64,000 bases of DNA, taken from contig CM016929.1 in the NCBI GenBank assembly GCA_006247105.1, positions 62,001 through 126,000 on the forward strand, read 5' to 3'. Positions 54,507 to 62,740 of this stretch are shown here, piece after piece. Below the pieces are notes generated by a model, which ran no database searches, was not told the DNA's origin, and saw nothing but the letters and a program-made list of their open reading frames with translations. The DNA comes from Giardia muris. Taxonomy: Eukaryota > Fornicata > Diplomonadida > Hexamitidae. Both the position numbers and the translations under genes were made by a program. Each line of letters starts with the position of its first letter. Positions within the stretch are counted from its first letter, which is position 1.

Positions 54507-56674
54507 ATGCCTTCAGCCTCGGCTTGGCACCTACGGATGACTTCATCACGCGCGCCATTGCTTTTCATCCGCAGGCCCACATTATCGCGGCCGGAGGCAC
54601 CTTCCGAAACGCGGGCGCCGTGAAGCTGATCTACTTAGCGAGCTGTCCGCTGGACTCTAGCGACGCGATCAGACCGGTCGAGGACGAGTATCCCCTCTCC
54701 TTGGGGACGGTTGACACCGTGGCCTTTTCTCCGAGTGGGCGTCACCTAGCCATCATTGGGTGCGATGCTGACGTGGATAAGTTGTTTGTGTACAACTTCA
54801 CCTTATATAAAGAGCTGTTTCCGGACCTGACGACCACGCCTACAGCATATCGGGAGGATGCCATGAAGCTCAAGAGCGGACGAGGCTCTCCGCTCACTCT
54901 CTTCAGGAAGTTCTCTCTCGAGAGCAGCTCGACAGCCATTGCCTGGTCCCCTTGCGGAAGCTTCTTGGCAACCGCGGGGGAAGGGAGCGTAGTCACCATC
55001 CATCCCGTCATGACGGTCCATCCCTGTTTCGATTATCAGAATGATTCGACCAGAAGGTCTATCACGACTCAAACGATCCGAGTGGGGGCGCCACGGATCC
55101 TGGGGCTATCCTGGTCGCCCTGTGGGACGATTATTATGGCCCAGGCCATCAATGCGGTCTTTGTAATCGCCTGCCTTCGGAAAAGGGGAGTCGGAAAGGT
55201 TATCTTTCACTTCATCAGGAAGATCGGAGTGCTTAGTGGGACGGCTTGTGAGTTCCCATTGCGGTATGGAATGTTCGTGACTCCCGAGGCCTATGCCAAC
55301 TTCCAGAAGGAACAGAAGCATAACTCCCAGAACGGAACCGTTCAACTTCAAGGTACCTCCCCAGCTTCCGCCTCAGAGGGGTCAGTAAGACAGCCGGATT
55401 CGCCACCACCGGCTATAGGGGATGGTGCAAGCTTAGAAGCTGTGTCAAACGGGGTTAGTCTATTCCTCGAGAAGGGGCCAGAAAAGGCAATGGGAAAGGA
55501 GCGAAGAACCTTGCGGACGATCTATTCGATATCACTCTACCGACGGAAGTGTGCCTTCTCCCCAGATGGTTCGTTTTGTGTCGTCCCTTGTGGTGCCCTT
55601 CAAACCCTTCCAGACTCAGGAGAGACGACTGCCATAGGGATGACGTTTTGCGCATATATCTTTGATAAGCATACGCTAGTCCAGGTGGACGGTGAGTCAC
55701 GGCCGGCCGTCATTCTCCCTGGGCATCGTTATCCTTCTGTTGACGTCTCCTTCTCTCCGATCTTGTATCAACCCAACCCGAACCTGAAGAACTATAGTGG
55801 TCTTCCATATGCGATGTACTTCGTCATCCTTGCCGGCTGTGATGCGCACATCTACACGACCCAGGACTTCTCCTGCATTGCCTCGTACCGGGGTGATAGT
55901 TTCCAGACATCCTTCTTCACATATAGCTCTTGGTGCCCCAGTGGTACTTCCCTTTGTTGCTTCGGATGCTTCTACCAGTACACCTTCCTCACCTTGTTGC
56001 CAAGTCTATGCGTTCCATTTATTTCTTCCACCAACGCCAATCGTATCGTTACCACCATAAAGGCGTCTTACATTCTCCTCAATGAGAAAACAGAACGAAT
56101 TCGGGCCCGTTATCTGAAAGCCTATATGAACTACAAGATACGACTGATTGAGCTTCAAGAAGGAAGTTCGACGGTGAAGCCGACCCTCCCACCAAAGCCA
56201 GTACTGGACAATGACTTCCTTGCCGAAGTCGTTTCGATGGGCTTGCCTGATGACTTGAAGGATGTCCCGTTGTACGCTCTAAGCCCACGTCTTTATAATT
56301 ATCGGCTCATGGCACCACCTCAATTGACCTTCAGTGAGGCTGAGCTTGATTTGTCGACACTGAAGCAACGGTTCGAAAAATCCAAAGCCTCGTCCAGACA
56401 ATCGCCCTCCCTTGTTATGAACGAGAAGGAACAAGGGGTGACCCACCCTGCCGAACCGGCCCTGAAGGAGGCCACCCATATAGTCGATAAGAATGATACT
56501 TCTCTTACCCCCGAAAGGATAGCAGCCCTGGTATTGCAAGCGAAAGAGCAAATAAAGAAGGAAAGGAAGGAACGAAGATTGCTTAGAGAGAGTCGAAAGA
56601 AGTGGCAGAAGGGGTGGTACAGTTCAGAGGAGGACGAGTCTGACAGTGGGTACAGTAGCGACTCTAGTGAATAA
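54503..56674 (+). CDS. CHAF1B: Chromatin assembly factor 1 p60 subunit (CAF-1B/Cac2), WD40 protein
   Basis: The protein has 723 residues. WD40-type blades occupy residues 1 to about 530 (VAFSPSGRHLAIIG, IAWSPCGSFLATAGE, LSWSPCGTIIMAQ). The CAF-1 p60 signature lies in the second half: LYRRKCAFSPDGSFCVVPCG, AYIFDKHTL, HRYPSVDVSFSPILY, LPYAMYFVILAG and YSSWCPSGTSLCCFG. An insertion rich in Ser, Pro and Gly (about 270-335) interrupts the propeller. A charged, Lys/Glu-rich tail ends in an acidic Ser run (SSEEDESDSGYSSDSSE). CAF-1 places new H3-H4 on replicating DNA in the nucleus. The start overlaps the PHF5A stop by 4 bp; the stop lies inside an AGTGAATAA polyadenylation-type context. Confidence 0.85.
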   Translation: MNAFSLGLAPTDDFITRAIAFHPQAHIIAAGGTFRNAGAVKLIYLASCPLDSSDAIRPVEDEYPLSLGTVDTVAFSPSGRHLAIIGCDADVDKLFVYNFTLYKELFPDLTTTPTAYREDAMKLKSGRGSPLTLFRKFSLESSSTAIAWSPCGSFLATAGEGSVVTIHPVMTVHPCFDYQNDSTRRSITTQTIRVGAPRILGLSWSPCGTIIMAQAINAVFVIACLRKRGVGKVIFHFIRKIGVLSGTACEFPLRYGMFVTPEAYANFQKEQKHNSQNGTVQLQGTSPASASEGSVRQPDSPPPAIGDGASLEAVSNGVSLFLEKGPEKAMGKERRTLRTIYSISLYRRKCAFSPDGSFCVVPCGALQTLPDSGETTAIGMTFCAYIFDKHTLVQVDGESRPAVILPGHRYPSVDVSFSPILYQPNPNLKNYSGLPYAMYFVILAGCDAHIYTTQDFSCIASYRGDSFQTSFFTYSSWCPSGTSLCCFGCFYQYTFLTLLPSLCVPFISSTNANRIVTTIKASYILLNEKTERIRARYLKAYMNYKIRLIELQEGSSTVKPTLPPKPVLDNDFLAEVVSMGLPDDLKDVPLYALSPRLYNYRLMAPPQLTFSEAELDLSTLKQRFEKSKASSRQSPSLVMNEKEQGVTHPAEPALKEATHIVDKNDTSLTPERIAALVLQAKEQIKKERKERRLLRESRKKWQKGWYSSEEDESDSGYSSDSSE
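56666..56671 (+). promoter_or_regulatory. Polyadenylation signal AGTGAA overlapping the CAF-1B 3' end
   Basis: AGTGAA immediately precedes the TAA stop. AGTRAA is the known Giardia polyadenylation signal, and it often touches the stop codon. Confidence 0.55.
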
Positions 56675-56679
56675 CCATG

Positions 56680-57612
56680 TCATCCTTGTCCAGAGCTCAT
56701 CTCATCTAGCTCGCGTATCCGTTCCTCTTGAGCACGTATAAGCGACCGGGTCCGTTGGGTATGGTATCCAGTTGTCCCAGACAATGGTGCATCTTCATCT
56801 GCAAAGTTCAATGTGGCAGAATCATAAGGGCTTTGCGAGCGTGACGTCGTCCCTTGCGAAATGTGCGTCACCCGTGAAAACGGCGTCCCAGCTCGGCTCT
56901 TCTGCGAAAGGGTAATCATTTCCTGGCAAGATCTCAATGTGTCGGCACCCGTATTCAAAGACGCGTCAACATCTGTCATACTATGAAGGGCACTATCGAC
57001 AGACTGGTACGTCTGCGAAGAACGCCGGGAGGTCGTGATAAACGTGGAACGCGCGCGTTGAGCAGCATTCTCGTTGATGATCACAGGCGAAAAGATGACG
57101 GGATTTGACTTGGCAAGATTGTAGCGATATCCGATCCATGGCTTCTTCGGGGGCGGAAGTAGAAGCCCTAGTCTTTGCTGCTCTGTAAACTCGGCCCGAT
57201 ACACTCGGCCTGGATTCTCGACGACCGCCTTGTATCGTTGAGGGTTCATCTGCTGATAAGGCGTGCTCCTACTACGGTTCTTGTAGAGTGGTTGACTCCC
57301 AGATAGAGACTTCGACTGAGGAAGGTTGGACACTTCAACGGACGCGCCTATTCGTACTGTGGGAAGTGCCTTGTATGAGACGAGCATATCCCGCTTCGTA
57401 CGAGGGCACCGATTCGAGGCCGGTTCAACATGCGGGTCACAATGAGGTACTGGAGTTCCCAAGCTTAAGGAGAGACGCCGCCGAGCCTCCTGGGTGGCTG
57501 CCAAGACCGACCCCGTATCGTAGAGGGTGGCTCCGGGCTCGGGGTCTTCGGAGGCAATGGAAGGAGCAGAAATGGATGATGCAAAAGACAGGGCTGGAAG
57601 TCCCCCCTGCAT
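56680..57612 (-). CDS. Unknown Ser/Arg-rich protein
   Basis: The protein has 310 residues and is convergent with CAF-1B, its stop 5 bp from the other's. Composition is Ser, Arg, Thr and Pro rich with little predicted fold. One more ordered patch (YKAVVENPGRVYRAEFTEQQ, then PPPKKPWIGYRYN) sits near residues 125-165. The C-terminus is helical and charged (RSLIRAQEERIRELDEM). No family recognised; a disordered regulatory or cytoskeleton-associated protein is possible. The start at 57612 lies inside the 5' end of the divergent gene at 57557, so one of the two starts may be wrong. Confidence 0.65.
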   Translation of the reverse strand: MQGGLPALSFASSISAPSIASEDPEPGATLYDTGSVLAATQEARRRLSLSLGTPVPHCDPHVEPASNRCPRTKRDMLVSYKALPTVRIGASVEVSNLPQSKSLSGSQPLYKNRSRSTPYQQMNPQRYKAVVENPGRVYRAEFTEQQRLGLLLPPPKKPWIGYRYNLAKSNPVIFSPVIINENAAQRARSTFITTSRRSSQTYQSVDSALHSMTDVDASLNTGADTLRSCQEMITLSQKSRAGTPFSRVTHISQGTTSRSQSPYDSATLNFADEDAPLSGTTGYHTQRTRSLIRAQEERIRELDEMSSGQG

Positions 57613-57967
57613 TTTTCAGTCGGAGCAGCGTATACCTCGGAGGGCAGTCTCCCCACGGGTCGGGTCCTTCTCAGTCTCGGTAGGAAGCTTTACTCTGGGA
57701 GTCCGTTCTGGACTCGGGGCGAATGCGGAACTCAATAGCTCCCTTAGTGAGGACTCGTTCAGAGTCAGCTCTCGGCAAAGTGGGGTCCGCCCTGGAGTTT
57801 ACACGACGCCCATGGGGATTGCGACCGCCTTGAAAAGCTCGAGCGATGCCGTCGTCGTGCGTCCATTTCTACAAGCCACGACTCGGAGCATTGGTAGCCG
57901 GGTCGTCATAACCCCAAGGAGGTGTAGCTCTCTTCATTACTCGGACGATAGCGATCTGGAGGCTTGA
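57557..57967 (+). CDS. Small Ser/Val-rich protein of unknown function
   Basis: The protein has 136 residues from ATG 57557; ATG 57572 would give 131. Most of it is low in order, with repeated short segments (SVSVGSFTLGVRSGLG, SRQSGVRPGVYTTPMG) and an acidic end (SDDSDLEA). The reading frame ends 25 bp before the next gene's ATG on the same strand. Its 5' end overlaps the start of the minus-strand gene by up to 56 bp, head to head. No family recognised. Confidence 0.5.
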   Translation: MEGAEMDDAKDRAGSPPCIFQSEQRIPRRAVSPRVGSFSVSVGSFTLGVRSGLGANAELNSSLSEDSFRVSSRQSGVRPGVYTTPMGIATALKSSSDAVVVRPFLQATTRSIGSRVVITPRRCSSLHYSDDSDLEA

Positions 57968-57992
57968 TCAGGGTTGACCAAAAACATTGCGT

Positions 57993-58763
57993 ATGATCAG
58001 AGTTTATCTCGAGACCGAATACTCCTTTTCGACAGACTTACTCTCCGAGGTCACATCTGGGGACGACGGGCGCGCCGCCTTTCGAGAGCGGGTCGATAAA
58101 GCGGGTTTTTTCGAGCGGTCCGGTCGCTTCGGTAAGGGGAGTGCAAAGGCCACCGACATTGTGACGACTGAGGTGATGGAGCAGTGCGTAGAATGCATTG
58201 ACGACGCACTCGGGTATCGCCATATCGATGGGAACGACTACATGCCCTTTAGACCCGTTATTAGCCGACCACATTCTCGACAGCGGCACGCCATGCGCGC
58301 TCGTAAGCAACCCAGCGCTCGTCAAGAGCCAGAAGCCTTACAGCCCCGCCTGGAAGCCTCGTCCGAAGGCCTCCTATCAGTTATCGAGACCACTAAGAGT
58401 CCCTGTTGGCTTAAACCTCGTAGCCCTATAAAGACTTCTCCCACCCGTCGCTCCAGGAATACGTCTCCCATCAAACAGATGTCTCTCCCTAGAAACGTCC
58501 GGTCGCCCACAAACGCCCGCTCCCAGCTAGCCACACTTATGGACACACGAAATACTGACCCACATGACTTCCCCCTGATCGCCCTTCGCCTTCTTGAACG
58601 AGGATCATCTCCACACCTTCAAGACCGACGGCCACAACTTGGAGCCGGCATTCCTCTTGAACCGAGCCACTTGGGCCTTCTATGTTCTCCACGTCGGAGC
58701 GCACACATCTCAACCGTGCTCCGGCCACGCGCGCGTACTCCCTTTCTTCGCTGTCTCGATTAA
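57993..58763 (+). CDS. Unknown basic protein
   Basis: The protein has 256 residues and starts MIRVYLETEYSFSTDLLSEV. The first 95 residues look folded and may be a small domain (FRERVDKAGFFERSGRFGKG, EQCVECIDDALGY). From residue 100 on it is Arg/Ser/Pro rich with SPIK and SPT motifs (possible phosphorylation sites). The stop is followed after two bases by the ATG of the six-TM gene. No family recognised. Confidence 0.6.
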   Translation: MIRVYLETEYSFSTDLLSEVTSGDDGRAAFRERVDKAGFFERSGRFGKGSAKATDIVTTEVMEQCVECIDDALGYRHIDGNDYMPFRPVISRPHSRQRHAMRARKQPSARQEPEALQPRLEASSEGLLSVIETTKSPCWLKPRSPIKTSPTRRSRNTSPIKQMSLPRNVRSPTNARSQLATLMDTRNTDPHDFPLIALRLLERGSSPHLQDRRPQLGAGIPLEPSHLGLLCSPRRSAHISTVLRPRARTPFLRCLD

Positions 58764-58765
58764 AA

Positions 58766-61003
58766 ATGCGACCGTCGTTTCTAGGGATGAGCGAGGATTT
58801 GCGTGCAATCGTGCGATCCTGGCGATTTCGTTGTAACCTCCTCATCACCCTTTGCAGTACGTTCCTCGCCATGCCTCTATACCTCTGCATCCCCCAGTTC
58901 TACGATCGGACCCCCCTGACGACCGCTGCTCTCTTCCTGTCTCCGTTCATCGCCTCTGCCATTTACTTCACGCGGCATTCTGCTCTCCATAAGCTGCTCA
59001 TCCTTGGCGTGAGCGTAGTCTTCACGATCGAGATGTTACGCCTGGAGGAACGCGTCCTCTATACGACCTTGAGCACGGATTTGCTCACCATCATCTCAGG
59101 GGTCACTGGCTTCAACATCGCCTGGATGGAGGGCACGAATCTGCTCCTTTATGCCATTTACACCGCCCTCTTTTACACCCTCATCCGGAGTGTTTGCGTC
59201 GCCCCACACGTCGGCTATTTCACATCGCCACTCTATACGAGCACTTATACGTTCCTAAAGCGCGCCATCGGGATCGTTTTTGTCTACCTTGTTGGGGCCT
59301 TGATACGCTGGGCCCTTATCTTCATCATCGCGATTTGGCTTCTCAACAGCCTCTTCCGAAACGCGCCAGCGGCGGTGCGGATGGACTACACAATCTTCTA
59401 CTACCTGGTGGTCCCTTTCGTGACGTTATTGCGCTTCATTGTCGTCCTCCACAGTGGCCTACGGACCCAACCTGTCCTCCAGCTTGAGGATCCGACGACC
59501 ATTCTCCCAATTGCGGCCTCACTGAGTGTTGGCTTTGGGATGCAGGCTCTTGACCTGATGCTCCGCCGCGTTTCAGAACGCTTGTATTACGAGGACCAGC
59601 TTCTCGAGCTTACAGGAGATGGGGCAGCTGGCATACAGTTTGGAGAGACAAAGGAGGAGCGGAAACGGCGTCTTCGTGTTGCCGAGCAAGATGCTAAGCT
59701 GACCGGGACCAGTCGTCAGACGAGAAAGGTAGACGTGTTGATACGAGACTATCAGCGGCCGGAGTGCTATGATGGCGTTGTGGCCCACCTGAACGAGGAA
59801 GACATGTATTGTGCCCATGCGTTCCTCGTCGCCCTCTCGCGCGTTACGTACCTCACGGATTGGTCTAGCTTCAACAGAACCTTTACAAGGGCGGGTGCGT
59901 TGGCCGACGAGGCTTCCCGCTACGCCCAGACGACATTGGACAGTGCAACGTACTATCATGTCCCCAGATCATATGTTCAGCCTCTCGTTCCCTTCCACGT
60001 CTTCTCCTATGAGACTATCGCGTCGGAGTCGCACCTCTACCTTCTAGACGTGCTTACTTACACGCTTCTGAGTGCTGCGGCCCGCATCGGCCTTTGTGAG
60101 CCTCGATTCCTTGGTGGCCAGTCTCTCTCCCGTCCCTCCAAGAAGGAACTCGCCGCCACCGACCACTTTATTTCGAAGATCGCCGGGATTCAACGGAAGG
60201 TGTATAACATGACTGCCCCTGAGCCTCTTCAAGATTTACATCGGCAATTCACCGACCACTATGTCGACCAGGTCGATACTATGGAGGCTCAGGCACGCGA
60301 TGTGGCGACGTTAGCCACGTTCTTGGACCAAGCCGACAATCCCGAGATGGCATACATGGGAATCCTTCAGGACGATGCGGGATTTGACTTTCTCAAGCAA
60401 GCGGATCGCCAGTCGGCAAACGATAACAACTGGGCGATTAATCCTGTTTTGAACATCGGGGTTAAGCCCACTGCACAGTTCGATGAGTTCCGTCAAAAAG
60501 ATGAGCCATTCTTGATTCGCAATAGGCTTTTTGCGTTTCTGATGGCATTCCTGGTGGGACGGTATTCTCTTGACGAGATAGTCCAGAGCCCTTGGATCAT
60601 CGAGTCCTATACTCTCAAAGCCCTAATAAAGCGGCTGTGGCTCAGCCTTTTCGAAGGCTCAGCACTCGTGGGTAATGCAAACTTAACGCTCTTTGCACGC
60701 TGTAGATACTGGCTCCGAAACAGGCGAGCTCTAAGATTGCGCCGTGCATGCTTCGACATTGATGCGAGCATCGCCATGGTCGCCTGCAATGCCCTCCACG
60801 ACTACATGCTTCTTGTCGAAAATACTGGAACATTCGTTCCTGCAAACGAGATCATTGCGGAGACGGCTCAAGCTGTTTTTCAGGCATTGCTTCTGTACCG
60901 TGCGCACACTCCTGTCTCCGCCTCAAATAGTGCGCAGAGTCGCCGCTTAATGGCCGCATTGCAACTTCTGGCAGATCGGGTCGTTGTCGTTTCCCCTCAG
61001 TGA
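58766..61003 (+). CDS. Six-transmembrane protein, NDC1-like
   Basis: The protein has 745 residues from ATG 58766 (MRPSFLGMSEDL); the frame is open further upstream but that would overlap the previous gene. Six hydrophobic segments fill the first 280 residues (for example LLITLCSTFLAMPLYLCIP, AIGIVFVYLVGALIRWALIF and FYYLVVPFVTLLRFIVVL). A soluble domain of about 450 residues follows, with helices and a conserved-looking LRVAEQDAKLTG stretch. This layout is that of the nuclear pore membrane protein NDC1. The residue-level similarity is too weak for certainty, and another multi-pass protein is possible. The stop lies inside an AGTGAA signal. Confidence 0.72.
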   Translation: MRPSFLGMSEDLRAIVRSWRFRCNLLITLCSTFLAMPLYLCIPQFYDRTPLTTAALFLSPFIASAIYFTRHSALHKLLILGVSVVFTIEMLRLEERVLYTTLSTDLLTIISGVTGFNIAWMEGTNLLLYAIYTALFYTLIRSVCVAPHVGYFTSPLYTSTYTFLKRAIGIVFVYLVGALIRWALIFIIAIWLLNSLFRNAPAAVRMDYTIFYYLVVPFVTLLRFIVVLHSGLRTQPVLQLEDPTTILPIAASLSVGFGMQALDLMLRRVSERLYYEDQLLELTGDGAAGIQFGETKEERKRRLRVAEQDAKLTGTSRQTRKVDVLIRDYQRPECYDGVVAHLNEEDMYCAHAFLVALSRVTYLTDWSSFNRTFTRAGALADEASRYAQTTLDSATYYHVPRSYVQPLVPFHVFSYETIASESHLYLLDVLTYTLLSAAARIGLCEPRFLGGQSLSRPSKKELAATDHFISKIAGIQRKVYNMTAPEPLQDLHRQFTDHYVDQVDTMEAQARDVATLATFLDQADNPEMAYMGILQDDAGFDFLKQADRQSANDNNWAINPVLNIGVKPTAQFDEFRQKDEPFLIRNRLFAFLMAFLVGRYSLDEIVQSPWIIESYTLKALIKRLWLSLFEGSALVGNANLTLFARCRYWLRNRRALRLRRACFDIDASIAMVACNALHDYMLLVENTGTFVPANEIIAETAQAVFQALLLYRAHTPVSASNSAQSRRLMAALQLLADRVVVVSPQ

Positions 61004-61004
61004 A
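60999..61004 (+). promoter_or_regulatory. Polyadenylation signal AGTGAA overlapping a stop codon
   Basis: CAG TGA ACA: the TGA stop of the six-TM gene is part of AGTGAA, the Giardia polyadenylation signal. Confidence 0.5.
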
Positions 61005-61089
61005 CACTGACTTCCAGAGTAGGTTTGGATTGCGTTGCTATATGTAGTTCAATATATGCCACAGCGGTTTCCGTGCTGTAGATAAAGAG

Positions 61090-62283
61090 ATGCTACTGGC
61101 CCTCGTAGCGGTTGCGACGGGGTGCGTTGACTTCCAGATCGAGCCCCCGCGTCTGGAGTACACCGAGGGTCGCTGCTTTCTCTATCCCCCATCCCAGGCA
61201 TACGATTCCGGGTTTATCGAGGTCCAAGTCGAGAGCCCGCTCGCCACAGAATCGGTCTGTCTGTCCCAACCCCTGAACAGCATCGCACTCGTCCCGAACA
61301 TTCGCTATCGGGTCTCCCTACGAACTGCCGGGTGCTCCGACTGGGAGTCGTTCGAGTACGTCTGCCGACCTCCCGCCGTGAGCTCCATCTACACCGACGC
61401 CGCACTTCGACTCATTCGTCCGCGGCTCTCTTCTCCCATTGTCCCAGGAGTCGCCAACGAGACCGTGCTCGGGGTTCTCCTCTCCACGCTCGTCTCATCC
61501 CAGTACGGCCTAGACGACCGAGACGTGATCCGCTTCTCAGATCAGACCGCCCCGGCCTTTTGGGCCCGCACCATCGCCTCCCACGGGGGCTTTGCGATCC
61601 CCAAGGGCTTCCTCGCACCGGACTGCCACCTTGTCCTCGACGCACTCTCTGACGGCATCGTCCGCTCTGAGGGATCCGTCGAGACTGCCGTCCGCCTCAC
61701 CCCCGACGCGGTCGAACGACCCTTCCGGATCCGCGCCCGGCTCTCGGGCTGCTTGGAGGCGACGTTCTTGTCCTGGACCTTCCTTCCGGTGCCTCTCGTC
61801 CCGGCCTCCAACGGTGCCGTCGTTCTGGAAGCGGACCGACTGAGACCGCAGGACTCCAGGCCCGTCTACCTCTTCAACGCGCTCCTCGGACGGCGGGGCG
61901 TCACGTGCGCAGAGTACGCCCAGACGGTCGGGTCTGGAGGGGCCACCGAGGGCTCCGACCTCGACGCGGTCCTTACGGCCACCCCAGAGCGCCCGTTCCT
62001 CCTCCCGGCAGAAGGAGTCCCGATCCCTTCCGGAAGCATCACTGCGCTGTGTGCATATTGGAGCGGGCCTCCGGGCGAGGGGCTCGTGGCGGTGACGGGC
62101 CCGAGCTCCCCGACGCCCGAGTACCTCCTCCTCGTGGGGACGCTCGTCGCGGGGCTCGGAGCCCTCGGGGCCGTCGTGGCGCTGGGCGTGCTGGGCCGGC
62201 CGCTTGCAGTGGGCGAGAATGTGGATCGCAAGGGAATCGAACCCTCGGCCTCGTGCTTGCGAAGCACGCGCTCTGCCAACTGA
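61090..62283 (+). CDS. Type I membrane protein of unknown function; 3' end antisense to a tRNA
   Basis: The protein has 397 residues. A short hydrophobic leader (MLLALVAVATG) suggests a signal peptide. The luminal region has scattered Cys residues and a beta-rich look (FIEVQVESPL, YRVSLRTAGC, FRIRARLSGC). A single transmembrane segment (about 348-375, YLLLVGTLVAGLGALGAVVALGVLG) comes near the end. The last 20 or so codons (GIEPSASCLRSTRSAN) are the reverse strand of the tRNA-Ala gene, so the cytoplasmic tail is encoded antisense to a tRNA. The AT-rich start (GATAAAGAGATG) supports the chosen ATG. No family recognised. Confidence 0.7.
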   Translation: MLLALVAVATGCVDFQIEPPRLEYTEGRCFLYPPSQAYDSGFIEVQVESPLATESVCLSQPLNSIALVPNIRYRVSLRTAGCSDWESFEYVCRPPAVSSIYTDAALRLIRPRLSSPIVPGVANETVLGVLLSTLVSSQYGLDDRDVIRFSDQTAPAFWARTIASHGGFAIPKGFLAPDCHLVLDALSDGIVRSEGSVETAVRLTPDAVERPFRIRARLSGCLEATFLSWTFLPVPLVPASNGAVVLEADRLRPQDSRPVYLFNALLGRRGVTCAEYAQTVGSGGATEGSDLDAVLTATPERPFLLPAEGVPIPSGSITALCAYWSGPPGEGLVAVTGPSSPTPEYLLLVGTLVAGLGALGAVVALGVLGRPLAVGENVDRKGIEPSASCLRSTRSAN

Positions 62284-62294
62284 GCTAACGACCC
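62222..62294 (-). tRNA. tRNA-Ala(CGC): tRNA-Ala (anticodon CGC)
   Basis: The minus strand folds into a full cloverleaf: acceptor GGGTCGT with GCGATCC, D stem GCTC/GAGC, anticodon stem CGTGC/GCACG around loop TTCGCAA, and T arm with GTTCGATTC. The anticodon is CGC, which reads GCG (Ala). The third acceptor pair is G-U, the classical alanine identity element. There is no intron, and CCA is not encoded. Confidence 0.97.
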
Positions 62295-62740
62295 CTGGCC
62301 AGAAAAACCCCGGAACCACGGAGTGAACCCCTCTCCCGAAGCCGGAGGACGCTCTCAAGCAGCCCGGAGCGAGTCTTCCCCTTTCCCTTCTCTGAGGAGG
62401 AGGACCGAAGGGCTCCAAGCACATCGGCCTCCCCGTCGAAGGAGCCTCCAGCCCCCGGTCGACTGGAGGCATCTCCCGCCACCTCTCTGGCTGGGACACC
62501 CCCCACCGAGCCAAGGAGCGGACGTCCCTGTCTGCTGGCCCCCTCCCAGTGCCGGCCGTCAAGCGGGAGGCGTGATCGACCCCCAGGGGAAGCCTCCTGG
62601 ACTCCTTGAGGACTCTTCCCCGGAGGACTGGACGCCAATAACCCTTCCCTCTCCCAGTGGAGGTATGGGACGAGGGTGCTCCTCCCCAGCTGTTCACACG
62701 TCCTTCGTCCGCCCTGATGGAGCATGATCCCCAGCACTCG
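62295..62740. other. Gene-free spacer
   Basis: About 450 bp between the tRNA and the 3' end of the ankyrin-NEK gene. The open frames here are GC-rich and show no domains. Confidence 0.5.

Noticed and set aside
61537..62697. Minus-strand open frame of 386 codons
   Set aside because: It crosses the tRNA and lies antisense to the membrane protein; composition is GC-driven with no domains.
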